From CAYVQZ01 sp964453435 (lineage in GTDB: Bacteria; Abyssobacteria; SURF-5), in the NCBI GenBank assembly GCA_964453435.1, contig CAYVQZ010000038.1:1-54425 (forward strand): 54,425 nucleotides of DNA. Direction: 5' to 3'. The position numbers and the translations under genes were made by a program. Below the pieces are notes generated by a model. It did no database searches and was not told where the DNA came from. It saw only the letters and a list, made by a program, of their open reading frames with translations. Shown piece after piece: positions 7,815-16,255 of this stretch; within the stretch, counting starts at the first letter, position 1; each line of letters starts with the position of its first letter.

Positions 7815-9754
7815 TGAGACTAAGGATTTTTAAGAGCATTCTGTGGTTTCTTGTCGGCGTAGCGGCCACGGTCACTCTCTTCCGGTTCCTGAAGGGACTC
7901 GGCGCCGTCACGGCGCTGACCGACACGACCCCGTGGGGATTGTGGATCGGCTTCGATGTGCTCGGCGGAGTCGCCCTCGCGGCCGGCGGCTTTGTCATCG
8001 CCGCAACCGTTTATATCTTCCACATGAAAAAATATCACCCAATCCTGAAGCCTGCGGTTCTCACGGCCTTCCTGGGGTACGCGGCGGTCGTTGCCGGCTT
8101 GCTTTTCGACATCGGTATCCCCTGGAACATCTGGCGTCCGATGTTCTTCTGGCAGCATCACTCGGCATTGTTCGAGGTCGCCTGGTGCGTGATGCTCTAT
8201 TTCACGGTCCTGGCTCTCGAATTCGCGCCGGTGGTGTTCGAGCGGCTTACGATGCCGCCGCTCGACAAGATTTATAAGGTCTTGAAGTTTTTCACGTTGC
8301 CGCTCGTGATTCTCGGCATCATGCTGTCCACACTGCACCAGTCGTCGCTCGGCACCTTGTTCCTGATCATGCCGTACCGCGTTCACGAGCTCTGGTACAC
8401 GCCGCTTCTGCCGGTGTTCTTCTTCGTCTCGGCCATAGGCCTTGGGTTGTGCATGGTCATCACCGAGTCCATGGTCTCGTCGTGGCTGTACAAGAAAGAA
8501 CCCGAGACGCACCTGCTCGGCGGACTGGCCAAAGCGGCGGCGTACGTCCTCGGAATCTACGCGTTCATGAAACTGCTGGACCTTGCGGTGGCCGATGAGC
8601 TTCCGTTGCTCGCGAGCGGAAGTTGGGAGGCGAACCTGTTCATATTCGAGTTGCTCATCAGCGCCGTCATACCCGCCATCATATTCGGTTTCCCGAAAGC
8701 GCGACAGAGCACCGGGGGACTTGCCACCGGCGCCGGACTTGCCGTCGGAGGCTTCGTTCTGAACCGTATCGCCGTCAGCGGGCTTTCGACGATACCCACG
8801 ACCGGAACAAGCTATTTCCCGTCGTGGCCCGAGTTTGCCGTGAGCATCGGCATCGTCTCCGCGGCCGCTCTCGTCTTCTTCTTCTTTGTGGAGAATTTCC
8901 ATGTCTACGAAGAGCCCCGGAAGGACAGCCAGGGAAAATACGAGTTGCCCGAGGCCGATCCGGTGTCGGGGGTGCGACTGTTCTGGTCGCCGCTCGCAAA
9001 CGCCAAGGTGTATTCCTACCTGTTCATTATAGGCGCGGCCCTGGGGTTCGCGATGCTGCCCGGTGACGTCGTCACCGGCCTCACGCCGGAGAAAACGCCC
9101 GTCGAGGGAGCGCGTCGCGTCGAGGCGCTCGTAAAAAAACCGAGCGAACAGCCTCTATATGTTTTTGCGTTGTACGACCCTCGAACGGATAACAATCCGG
9201 AGGATGGGAACCTTGCCGAGATGCTCCTGATTGACGGAGACCGAAACAATAAGTTCGTGTTCTTCAATCATGAAGAGCATGAGGAACGCAATGGCGGCAA
9301 GGAATCGTGCGGCACATGTCACCACATGAACAAACCGTTCGATAGAGGAACATCCTGTAATGAATGTCACCGGGACATGTTTCTCATGACCGACACGTTC
9401 GACCACGAGTTCCATCGCGAAAAACTTGAAGACAAGGGCGGATGCGTCAATTGCCATCGCGACCCGGCGCAGCCCAAGACCCGCGAAACCGCGACCGCCT
9501 GCAATGAGTGCCATAAGAACATGCGGGTCGAGAACAGTTTCGTTCAAATACCCGAGGAAAACCAAAACGGAATCGCGCCGGGCTACATGACGGCCATGCA
9601 CTCGCTCTGTGTCGAATGCCACAAGGAAAGAATGGCCGAGAAACCGGAACTGTCGCCCGACCTCGCCCGCTGCGCCACGTGTCACCAGGGCATGGACTCG
9701 TCGATGCTGACGGTCTTTGAGCCTTATCCGCAGCCGGCATCGCCCGCATCGTGA
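7811..9754 (+). CDS. NrfD/HmcC-like quinol-interacting membrane subunit fused to a hexahaem cytochrome c
   Basis: 647 residues. Residues 1 to about 430 are about ten membrane helices with the pattern of the NrfD/PsrC/HmcC family (TPWGLWIGFDVLGGVALAAGG, PWNIWRPMFFWQHHSALFEVAWCVMLY), which interacts with menaquinone and has no cofactor of its own. A soluble C-terminal part follows, with six CxxCH haem sites between residues 500 and 625: CGTCH, CNECH, CVNCH, CNECH, CVECH, CATCH. Extra histidines (FNHEEH, FDHEFH) suit bis-His ligation as in class III cytochromes. In Hmc, Tmc and Qrc complexes the multihaem cytochrome is a separate subunit; here it is covalently attached, on what should be the periplasmic side. 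Start ATG overlaps the previous stop. Confidence 0.88.
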   Translation: MMRLRIFKSILWFLVGVAATVTLFRFLKGLGAVTALTDTTPWGLWIGFDVLGGVALAAGGFVIAATVYIFHMKKYHPILKPAVLTAFLGYAAVVAGLLFDIGIPWNIWRPMFFWQHHSALFEVAWCVMLYFTVLALEFAPVVFERLTMPPLDKIYKVLKFFTLPLVILGIMLSTLHQSSLGTLFLIMPYRVHELWYTPLLPVFFFVSAIGLGLCMVITESMVSSWLYKKEPETHLLGGLAKAAAYVLGIYAFMKLLDLAVADELPLLASGSWEANLFIFELLISAVIPAIIFGFPKARQSTGGLATGAGLAVGGFVLNRIAVSGLSTIPTTGTSYFPSWPEFAVSIGIVSAAALVFFFFVENFHVYEEPRKDSQGKYELPEADPVSGVRLFWSPLANAKVYSYLFIIGAALGFAMLPGDVVTGLTPEKTPVEGARRVEALVKKPSEQPLYVFALYDPRTDNNPEDGNLAEMLLIDGDRNNKFVFFNHEEHEERNGGKESCGTCHHMNKPFDRGTSCNECHRDMFLMTDTFDHEFHREKLEDKGGCVNCHRDPAQPKTRETATACNECHKNMRVENSFVQIPEENQNGIAPGYMTAMHSLCVECHKERMAEKPELSPDLARCATCHQGMDSSMLTVFEPYPQPASPAS

Positions 9755-10191
9755 TAAGAACGGAAACAGACAAAATGGAAAGAAGTCCTCAAATAGAAAT
9801 GAAAACGAAGAAGATCGCCATCATAGACGATGAGCAGGATATCGTCACGTACCTCACTTCGGCCTTGCAGGACACCGGCTTCGAAGTGTGCTCGGCCACC
9901 AATGCCAACGACGGCTTTGAACTGATTCGGAAGCACCATCCCGACCTCATCTGCATCGATATCCTCATGCCGGAAGAGACGGGCGCCTCCCTGTATCGAA
10001 GAATCAAGAGCGACAACGCGCTCAAGTCCATTCCTGTTGTGGTGGTCAGCGGCCTGAGCATGGAAAAAGAAATGAAAAGGCTTGGGGGGAACGGGAAAAA
10101 TTCAGAAGCTCGTTTCGAGCCCGACGGCTATATCGAGAAGCCGATCGACCTGCCGGCCTTCCTGGAAACGGTTCAAAAACTGACCGCGTAA
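9751..10191 (+). CDS. Single-domain response regulator (receiver only)
   Basis: A CheY-like receiver with the acidic pair in KIAIIDDEQD, the phospho-acceptor Asp in CIDILMPEETG (residue 70 from this start), and the conserved Lys in YIEKPIDLP. No output domain. The GTG at 9751 overlaps the stop of the redox-complex gene, matching the coupled style of this operon; ATG codons at 9775 and 9799 are alternatives. A receiver gene (rrf1) also follows the hmc operon in Desulfovibrio, so the position is meaningful by analogy. It probably receives phosphate from the histidine kinase encoded next. Confidence 0.85.
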   Translation: MIRTETDKMERSPQIEMKTKKIAIIDDEQDIVTYLTSALQDTGFEVCSATNANDGFELIRKHHPDLICIDILMPEETGASLYRRIKSDNALKSIPVVVVSGLSMEKEMKRLGGNGKNSEARFEPDGYIEKPIDLPAFLETVQKLTA

Positions 10192-10204
10192 GAGAGAGAC
10201 CCAA

Positions 10205-12022
10205 ATGGCGCAATTTGAATGGCAAGAATGGCTGTCCACCCAACTCTTCGATCTGGTGCCATGCAATATTGCCATCATCGACCGGAATTACACCATCGTG
10301 AGTCACAACCGCAGTTTCGCCGATGTGTTCGGTGAAGGCGAGGGGCGGCCGTGCTACGAGGTGTACAAGGACCGCAAGGAGCGGTGCGAGCATTGCATGG
10401 CCGCGCAAACCTTCGAGGATGGCAGGGTACGCGTCAACGATGAGGTCGGCATTGACCATAAAGGGCGAACCGCCCACTACATAGTGCACATCGCGCCGAT
10501 TTACGGGAAGAACGGCGACATCCCCTACCTCATCGAAATGTCTACCGACGTGACCGAAACCAAGCGCCTGCAGCGCGAATATCAGATATTGTTCGAGCGT
10601 GTCCCCTGCTACGTCTCCGTCTTGAACCGCGACTTCCGCATCGTCAGGGCGAACGAGCGGTTTCACGAAACCTTCGGCGAGACGACCGGACAGCATTGTT
10701 ACGAAATTTACAAGAGACGCACGGAAAAGTGCGAGGATTGCCCCGCTGAACAGACTTTCCTGGATGGGAAACCGCACAGCGGCGCCCATGTCGGCATCAG
10801 CAAGGACGGCAAGCCGACTCATTATTACGTGACCACGTCTCCCCTGTCGAGAGGCGACCCGCACATCGCTCACGTGATCGAGATGGCGCTTGACATGACC
10901 GAAGTTCGCAAGCTCGAGGACGAGCTCGCGCGCGCCAATGCGTTGCGGGAAACCCTCATCGAGAATTCCATCGACGGCGTGATAGCCACCGACCCGGAAG
11001 GTAAAATCATCATTTTCAATCCGGCCGCCGAAGCAATGCTGAAGTACAGTGCTCGGCGTCTCATCGGACAAAAACCGCCGGAGGCCCTCTTCCCGCCGCG
11101 ATTCAGGGAAGCCATGGAGGCCGGCGAGGAAATCTGCGTCATCCCGGAGACCGCCGTAAAAGCGAGCGACGGCGACGACGTGCCTGTCCGGTTTTCCGGC
11201 GTGCAACTGAAAAGAGGCGATGAACCCGTCGGCTTGGCCATCTTCCTTCAGGACCTCCGAAAAATAAAACAGCTCGAACGTGAAAAAATAGACGCCGAAC
11301 GCCTCGCCGCCGTCGGGCAAACAGTTGCGGGTCTTGCGCACGGCATCAAAAACATTCTGACGGGCCTCGAGGGCGGAATGTACGTCGTCAGTTCCGGCCT
11401 TCAAAAGGGACAGCAGGAGCGCATCGATGTCGGATGGGGCATGCTCAAGCGGAACATCGGAAAGATTTCCGCTTTGGTGAAAAACCTGCTAAACTTCTCG
11501 AAAGGCCGGACACCGCGCGTTACCATGGTGAATCCCAAGGACCTGGTCAGAGAAATCGTCACGCTTTATCAGGATGCCGCCCAACAGGACGGTATCAACC
11601 TGGTTGGAGAAACCGATGGTCCGATTCCTCCCGCTCCGCTTGACGCGGAAGAATTGCATGCGTGTCTGGCAAACCTCGTTTCGAATGCGCTGGATGCCTG
11701 CCAGGTCAGCGAGAAAACCAACTGCAATGTGACGGTGCGCTGCAAAGAGGAAAACAACAGCCTTCTCTTCGAGGTCGCCGACGAAGGCTCCGGGATGGAT
11801 TACGAAATCAAGCAGAAGGTGTTCACCAATTTTTTCACTACCAAGGGGACCGGGGGGACGGGCCTGGGCCTGCTGCTCACGCGCAAGATCGTTCAGGAGC
11901 ATGGCGGCAAAATCACCGTGGAATCGACGCCGGGAGAAGGGTCGCTCTTCCGACTGGTGTTTCCTCGCGACCGACTCCCCCAGCCAACGGAGGCGGATTC
12001 GGACTCCGAAACGGCAAGCTAA
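10205..12022 (+). CDS. PAS-domain sensor histidine kinase with two Cys-bearing PAS modules
   Basis: 605 residues, no membrane segment. Two N-terminal PAS domains each contain a C-x7-9-CxxC loop (CYEVYKDRKERCEHC; CYEIYKRRTEKCEDC). A third, conventional PAS domain follows (IDGVIATDPEGKIIIFN). The dimerisation box has His379 in GLAHGIKN, with Gly in place of the usual Glu after the histidine. The ATPase part has the N box (NLVSNALDA), G1 (DEGSGMD) and G2 (GTGGTGLGL). The cysteine loops suggest sensing of redox state, metal or an Fe-S cluster; this is inference. It lies between two receiver genes and downstream of the redox complex, so it probably reports on the electron-transfer state that the complex serves. 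Confidence 0.88.
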   Translation: MAQFEWQEWLSTQLFDLVPCNIAIIDRNYTIVSHNRSFADVFGEGEGRPCYEVYKDRKERCEHCMAAQTFEDGRVRVNDEVGIDHKGRTAHYIVHIAPIYGKNGDIPYLIEMSTDVTETKRLQREYQILFERVPCYVSVLNRDFRIVRANERFHETFGETTGQHCYEIYKRRTEKCEDCPAEQTFLDGKPHSGAHVGISKDGKPTHYYVTTSPLSRGDPHIAHVIEMALDMTEVRKLEDELARANALRETLIENSIDGVIATDPEGKIIIFNPAAEAMLKYSARRLIGQKPPEALFPPRFREAMEAGEEICVIPETAVKASDGDDVPVRFSGVQLKRGDEPVGLAIFLQDLRKIKQLEREKIDAERLAAVGQTVAGLAHGIKNILTGLEGGMYVVSSGLQKGQQERIDVGWGMLKRNIGKISALVKNLLNFSKGRTPRVTMVNPKDLVREIVTLYQDAAQQDGINLVGETDGPIPPAPLDAEELHACLANLVSNALDACQVSEKTNCNVTVRCKEENNSLLFEVADEGSGMDYEIKQKVFTNFFTTKGTGGTGLGLLLTRKIVQEHGGKITVESTPGEGSLFRLVFPRDRLPQPTEADSDSETAS

Positions 12023-12136
12023 TGAGCGTGTCCCACGATTCACGATAACAGTTGTTCGTTTCGGGGACAAACCCAGCCATACGCGCGCACGTGGGAAAGA
12101 AAGCGGAAAGCCAAGTCAAGCGAAAGGGAACGAACG

Positions 12137-12679
12137 ATGGCCACTCCAGCGGAGAAAACTGTTCTGGTTGTTGATGACGAACCCGATGTCGTATTGTTTC
12201 TCCGGACAGCTTTGGAAGACGCGGGTTTCAATGTCGTGACGGCCGGCAACGGCGAGGAAGCCCTTCAGCGGGTCAAAGAACAAAAGCCTGATTTCATATC
12301 CTGCGACCTCGTGATGCCGAAGAAATCCGGCATCAAGTTCCTCTATGAGCTACGCAAAAATAAGGAGTGGTCGAAAATTCCGGTGGTCATCGTCACCGCC
12401 CACGCCAAAGACGAACTCGGCAGCGCCGATTTGCGCGAGATTCTCGAGGGAAAGACCATCTCGGGACCGCACGTCTACCTCGAAAAACCGGTCCGCGCCG
12501 AGGATTTCGTGAACATGGTGAAACGCGAACTCGGCATCCCAATCGAGCCGCCCGAAGCCGAGAAGCCGACCGAGGACCCAAAGGCGCTCAAGAGGAAAAT
12601 ACAGGAGATGCTCGATTCCGCCGATCCCGAAGCCCTCAAAAAAGCCGCGGATATTCTGAAGTCACAGAAAGGCAGATAA
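12137..12679 (+). CDS. Response regulator with helical C-terminal extension
   Basis: 180 residues. Receiver domain with VVDDEPDV, phospho-acceptor Asp57 in SCDLVMPKKSG, conserved Thr in VIVTAHAKD and Lys in YLEKPVRAEDF. The last 50 residues are charged and helical (EAEKPTEDPKALKRKIQEMLD) and match no DNA-binding domain I know. Separated from the kinase by 114 bp that begin with a fragment of the palindromic repeat (GAGCGTGTCCCACGATT at 12024-12040). It is likely the second partner of the kinase. Confidence 0.82.
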   Translation: MATPAEKTVLVVDDEPDVVLFLRTALEDAGFNVVTAGNGEEALQRVKEQKPDFISCDLVMPKKSGIKFLYELRKNKEWSKIPVVIVTAHAKDELGSADLREILEGKTISGPHVYLEKPVRAEDFVNMVKRELGIPIEPPEAEKPTEDPKALKRKIQEMLDSADPEALKKAADILKSQKGR

Positions 12680-12837
12680 CGGATAACCCGAAGATTCGTG
12701 TCACGGGCGTCATACGACAACCGGCGCTCCCGGTCTCACCTTCATATCCCGCATACCGACACAGCCGGCGCAGCCGACCGGGAATGTGGCCAACCCCCAC
12801 GGGTTGTGACGAACAATGTGCGCAACACTCGGATGCT

Positions 12838-13284
12838 TCAGTCTTCCCCCAGCCCCTCAAGGTCGGCAAGGTCTCTCTTGCGACCCAAAGCCCTCTTGTT
12901 CGAAATAAGGTCATCTCGGCCGATATAGGGAACGGTCAATTCCCCAAACCAGCCCTTTACCGTCCCCGCTCGGGCCTGTTCCCAGGAAACCCCGGTAATC
13001 GAAGTCATCATGCCTATCCTGATCGGGGGAACCCCAAGCTGAACAACTTTGTTTTCTTCTTCAAAATCGGCCGCTGTCAGGCCAATGGACCCAAAGCCGA
13101 ACTCGTGAAACGCTCGCATGATCCTTTCCGCGTTGGCAGGGTCCGGCTTCACGTATATATCGAGGGCGCCCGTATAGCGAGGGACTCCGTGGAAGCCCGG
13201 AGCATAAGCCCCCACAATGACGTAATCAACCTCGTGTTTGTTGAGTAACGCGAGCAGTTCTCTGAAGTCTTGCTGAACTTCCAT
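12838..13284 (-). CDS. Nucleotidyltransferase-fold protein (DUF6036/AbiEii-like)
   Basis: 148 residues. The motif region YVIVGAYAPGFHGVPRYTGALDIYVKP corresponds to the G-G/S...DxD signature of minimal nucleotidyltransferases, with the acidic residue in LDIYV and the second Gly of the usual GG replaced by Ala. A pattern of this kind is common in DUF6036-type proteins of toxin-antitoxin or orphan modules. It is encoded immediately after a 62-residue protein whose gene it overlaps by 59 bp. Whether it modifies RNA, protein or nothing cannot be told from sequence. Confidence 0.7.
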   Translation of the reverse strand: MEVQQDFRELLALLNKHEVDYVIVGAYAPGFHGVPRYTGALDIYVKPDPANAERIMRAFHEFGFGSIGLTAADFEEENKVVQLGVPPIRIGMMTSITGVSWEQARAGTVKGWFGELTVPYIGRDDLISNKRALGRKRDLADLEGLGED

Positions 13285-13414
13285 GGTGTTGTCTTCTTAA
13301 GATTTCAATGGCCGCGATACAGTCTCGGGAGTGCTTGCTCAGCCAGTAGGCGAGGTCTTCCTCTGCTGATGAGTATTTTTGCAGGTCGAATTTCCGGACG
13401 ACTCGTTCAACCAT
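13226..13414 (-). CDS. Small protein paired with the nucleotidyltransferase
   Basis: 62 residues (MVERVVRKFDLQKYSSAEED...). The ATG at 13414 is preceded by a strong GGGAGGAG ribosome binding site. From memory, small proteins with a VVRKFD start, a central YWLSxxS-R region and a RLQR end are often encoded directly before DUF6036-type nucleotidyltransferases, and the arrangement here fits. The 59-bp out-of-frame overlap with the next gene suggests coupled expression. It may be the partner or regulator of that protein; no activity can be assigned. Confidence 0.6.
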   Translation of the reverse strand: MVERVVRKFDLQKYSSAEEDLAYWLSKHSRDCIAAIEILRRQHHGSSARLQRTARVTQQTRG

Positions 13415-13900
13415 CCTGCTCCTCCCAATCCATTTCTCCTAATCGACAATGTAGCATGTAACGGCGTTCGATACGTGTGCAAGCGTGAAACCCGCGTTCC
13501 TGATGACGGGGTTCCAAGCAAACGGTATCCGTTTGCCTTAACCTGGCGGCGGCGGCGACGCACTGAGGAGCTGTCTCACGATTCCAGCGGCGCTTGTTAA
13601 ACCTCGTTGCAATGCCGTCCGGCAACCGAATTGATGCAATTGTGCAATACGGGCCGCCTTTCTTAAGTGCGAGACTGCAATATTTTTCCGGAGCCGACGG
13701 CCTTTGCCTTCACCGGAAGGCAGTCCGTATTTCTTTGTTGCAAAACCAGATATGGGATTGCGTGAGCCAGCGCTTGCAGTTGGCATGCTTGATGCCAATA
13801 AGGAGCGTACCTTTCCGGACAATGCCAGAAATGGGCGCGACTTTCGAAGAGAAAATTACGGCCTTTTTTCAACACTCTATGCTACTATCTGCCAGAATTG

Positions 13901-13980
13901 TGAATTTCTGCCGGGACTTTCACGCCGCGAATTTCATAATGTGAAGGGTGCCAATGTGATACAGAGCGAAAGGGACTGTC
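13901..13980 (+). repeat. 80-bp dispersed repeat R2, copy 1
   Basis: Starts TGAATTTCTGCC, includes TTTCACGCCGCGAATTTCAT and ends GATACAGAGCGAAAGGGACT. It matches the reverse complement of 19901-19979 with about nine differences. It runs directly into a core of the palindromic element family at its right end. Confidence 0.8.
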
Positions 13981-14030
13981 CCAGATTTACGGACACGAAG
14001 TGTCGTAGAATCGGGACTGTCCCTGAAGCG
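13965..14030 (+). repeat. Palindromic repeat core (family R1)
   Basis: Contains two GGGACTGTCCC near-palindromes (11 nt, single unpaired centre) flanking GATTTACGG, CACGAAGT and TAGAATCGG blocks. The same blocks, in the reverse orientation, occur at 35690-35760. AGCGAA at one end and GAAGCG at the other are also shared. This copy lacks the inner CCCGCG/CGCGGG hairpin present in others. Confidence 0.7.
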
Positions 14031-14160
14031 AAATTTGGTTGCGGCTCCGCCTCGCTATGCTTTTCCCGAATCGGACAATTCATCTCACGAACCCGTGGAG
14101 CAGAGGCCGAATATCTTATACAGTTATCACGGCAATGACGGCCTTATTGGAGAAATGAAA

Positions 14161-15126
14161 ATGAACACGCGAACAGAGCTTCGTGAAGTCGATGGAGTGG
14201 AGATAATCACGCTGGTCGACAATATCACAGACCTGTTGCTGGAAAGCACGGAGAACGTCAAACGCGCTCCGAGGATACGCGACGGCAAGCCGACGCCGCC
14301 GCTGCTGGCGGAGCATGGTTTCTCGGCTCTTCTGCGGATAAACAATGACGGGGAAACACAGACCATCCTTCTCGACACCGGCTTGAGCGAGACGACCATG
14401 CTCGTGAACGCCGACCGGCTCGGCGTGGACCTCGTCAAGGTCGAAGCCGTCGTGATAAGCCACGGCCATTTCGACCATATTAACGGGCTGCTGCCGGCGC
14501 TGGCCCGGTTTCGGCCGGGTATCCCCATCGTGATACACCCCCATGCGTTTGCCCCTCGCGTCATAAAGATTCCCGATGGCACGCAGGTCCGCATGACTCC
14601 CCTCGACCCTGCCGCCCTCGAGCGGGCGGGCGCAACGATTGTACGGAAACACGAGCCCTCGCTGCTCGCCAATGGTATGTTGCTTGTGACCGGGCAGATT
14701 CCGCGGGTAACGGAGTTTGAGTTTGGCCTTCCGTTCCAGTACGCTATCATAGACGGTGTGGAGCAGCATGACCCTCTCACGCCCGACGACCAATCGATTG
14801 CGGTTGCGGTGAAGGGAAAGGGTCTGGTGATAGTTTCCGGATGCGCGCACGCCGGCATCATCAATAGTGTAAAATATGTGTGCGAACTCACCGGTTTACG
14901 GAAGGTGCATGCGGTTGCGGGAGGATTCCACCTCGCCGGTCCACTGTATGAATCGGCGATCGAGCCGACCGTCAAGGCGATGGAAGAAATCGGTCCCGAT
15001 TTTGTTTTGCCGACGCACTGCACGGGGTGGAAAGCTGTCCATGAGTTTGCCAGGCGGATGCCCGGAGCATTTGTCCAGAACAGCGTTGGCAGCCGTCTCG
15101 CGCTCGGGTCTGTCCGGAGCCAATAG
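14161..15126 (+). CDS. Metallo-beta-lactamase-fold metal-dependent hydrolase (COG1237-like)
   Basis: About 321 residues. Metal-binding motif HGHFDH in VVISHGHFDHING, followed by the later ligands in SGCAHAGIIN, AGGFHLAG and LPTHCTGWKA. These later motifs, rather than the usual ones of RNases or glyoxalases, place it in the group annotated as 7,8-dihydropterin-6-methyl-4-(beta-D-ribofuranosyl)aminobenzene-5'-phosphate synthase-like. In bacteria without methanopterin the true substrate is uncertain. The ATG at 14161 has GGAG eight bases upstream; the frame stays open further back only through repeat sequence. It is followed after 20 bp by an Fe-S protein gene, so they probably form an operon. 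Confidence 0.78.
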   Translation: MNTRTELREVDGVEIITLVDNITDLLLESTENVKRAPRIRDGKPTPPLLAEHGFSALLRINNDGETQTILLDTGLSETTMLVNADRLGVDLVKVEAVVISHGHFDHINGLLPALARFRPGIPIVIHPHAFAPRVIKIPDGTQVRMTPLDPAALERAGATIVRKHEPSLLANGMLLVTGQIPRVTEFEFGLPFQYAIIDGVEQHDPLTPDDQSIAVAVKGKGLVIVSGCAHAGIINSVKYVCELTGLRKVHAVAGGFHLAGPLYESAIEPTVKAMEEIGPDFVLPTHCTGWKAVHEFARRMPGAFVQNSVGSRLALGSVRSQ

Positions 15127-15146
15127 CAAGAAAGGAGCAGGCGGAA

Positions 15147-16154
15147 ATGTTTTACAAGGAACGATGTGATTTGTGCGGAGACTGTCTTGTCGAATGCAAA
15201 TACACCGATTATGATCGGGAGAGCGCGATAGCGGAGATGACTGCGCTCATCGATGGGCGTCCAACGAACATCGCGAAGCAGTGCATCACATGCGTGGCCT
15301 GTAACGAGGTATGCCCCCAGGACGCGAACCCGTTCGACCTCATCTGCGACGTCCAGGAGAAGACGAACGCGCTCGAGGTCCCGGATGCGGTGATTCAAAT
15401 GTTCGACTCGATGTGCAAGGGCCATAACGAAATCCGAAAAGGGAAACCCGGCAAGCCGGCTCTCTCATTGTGCATAGTAGGGCCCGCTTTACCGCGGCCT
15501 CTCGAGGGCTCCCTTTTCGACGATCTCACTCAGATACGCGGCGAAGACTATTTTTGCTACATCGGCTGGGTGCACGTGGGAAAGATAAGTCCGCTGGAAA
15601 ACGGCATCCGCTCGTTCATCGACAACCTGGCGGCCACCGGAGAGAAGGAAATAGTATTCATGCATGACGACTGTTATGCGACGGTGACCTCGCAGGCGCA
15701 ACAAGTCGGAATCGAAGTCCCGTTCCGCCCCCTTTATATCATAGAATATCTGCGCGACCAGATGCGGGAACGACAAGGAGAGGTTAAAAAGCTCGGCATG
15801 AAGATCGCGTATCAGCGGCCATGCGCTTCGCGCTACACACCCGAAAAAGAACCCATGGTCGATGAACTCTTCGAATTGATCGGGGTCGAACGGGTGTCGA
15901 GAAAATACGACCGGCAGGACGCTCTGTGCTGCGGGCTTCCCCTCATGTTCAGAGATATGGCGAGAGGACAGGAAATTCAGGCGAAGAATCTCGATGACGC
16001 CAAGGCAGCCGGCGCCACGGCGATGACCTTCCTTTGCCCGGTTTGCGTGCGTGGACTGGGGGCCGGAACAACGGAACGCGGAATGGACATCTACATGCTG
16101 AGCGATTTGTGCCGGCTCGCCCTCGGAGAGGAGATTCTCGCATATTCGGCGTAG
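15147..16154 (+). CDS. HdrD-like Fe-S oxidoreductase with two [4Fe-4S] motifs and CCG domain
   Basis: 335 residues. Two cluster motifs lie at the N-terminus: CDLCGDCLVEC and CITCVACNEVCP. The rest resembles CCG-domain proteins: HDDCYATV, then RPCASRY...ALCCGLPL...FLCPVC, i.e. one full C/CC/CxxC set plus a partial one. No membrane segments. Such proteins shuttle electrons between flavoproteins and membrane carriers in anaerobes. The neighbour downstream is an acyl-CoA-dehydrogenase-like gene, so a role in re-oxidising that flavoprotein is plausible but not shown. GGAG lies 10 bases before the ATG. Confidence 0.75.
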   Translation: MFYKERCDLCGDCLVECKYTDYDRESAIAEMTALIDGRPTNIAKQCITCVACNEVCPQDANPFDLICDVQEKTNALEVPDAVIQMFDSMCKGHNEIRKGKPGKPALSLCIVGPALPRPLEGSLFDDLTQIRGEDYFCYIGWVHVGKISPLENGIRSFIDNLAATGEKEIVFMHDDCYATVTSQAQQVGIEVPFRPLYIIEYLRDQMRERQGEVKKLGMKIAYQRPCASRYTPEKEPMVDELFELIGVERVSRKYDRQDALCCGLPLMFRDMARGQEIQAKNLDDAKAAGATAMTFLCPVCVRGLGAGTTERGMDIYMLSDLCRLALGEEILAYSA

Positions 16155-16255
16155 ACCGTATCGCGCGTGAGACTGTCGAGAATTGATCGACACCGTTACA
16201 TTGAGACGAAACGCGCTTTTGTTCCCGAGTCAGGTGGAAAACAGGAGATAGCGCC

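Larger units (their letters stand above)
13415..14160. other. Intergenic region with repeat remnants, no gene supported
   Basis: About 745 bp between divergent genes. It contains a fragment of the palindromic repeat end (CTGTCTCACGATT near 13573-13585), one copy of an 80-bp repeat at 13901-13980 and a palindromic core at 13965-14030. Several open frames of 60-145 codons cross these repeats but none has a ribosome binding site or recognisable domain. Part of the region forms the leader of the metallo-hydrolase gene at 14161. Confidence 0.5.

Noticed and set aside
13415..14160. Several 60-145 codon frames between the nucleotidyltransferase pair and the metallo-hydrolase
   Set aside because: They overlap one another and the repeats, and none has a start signal or recognisable domain.
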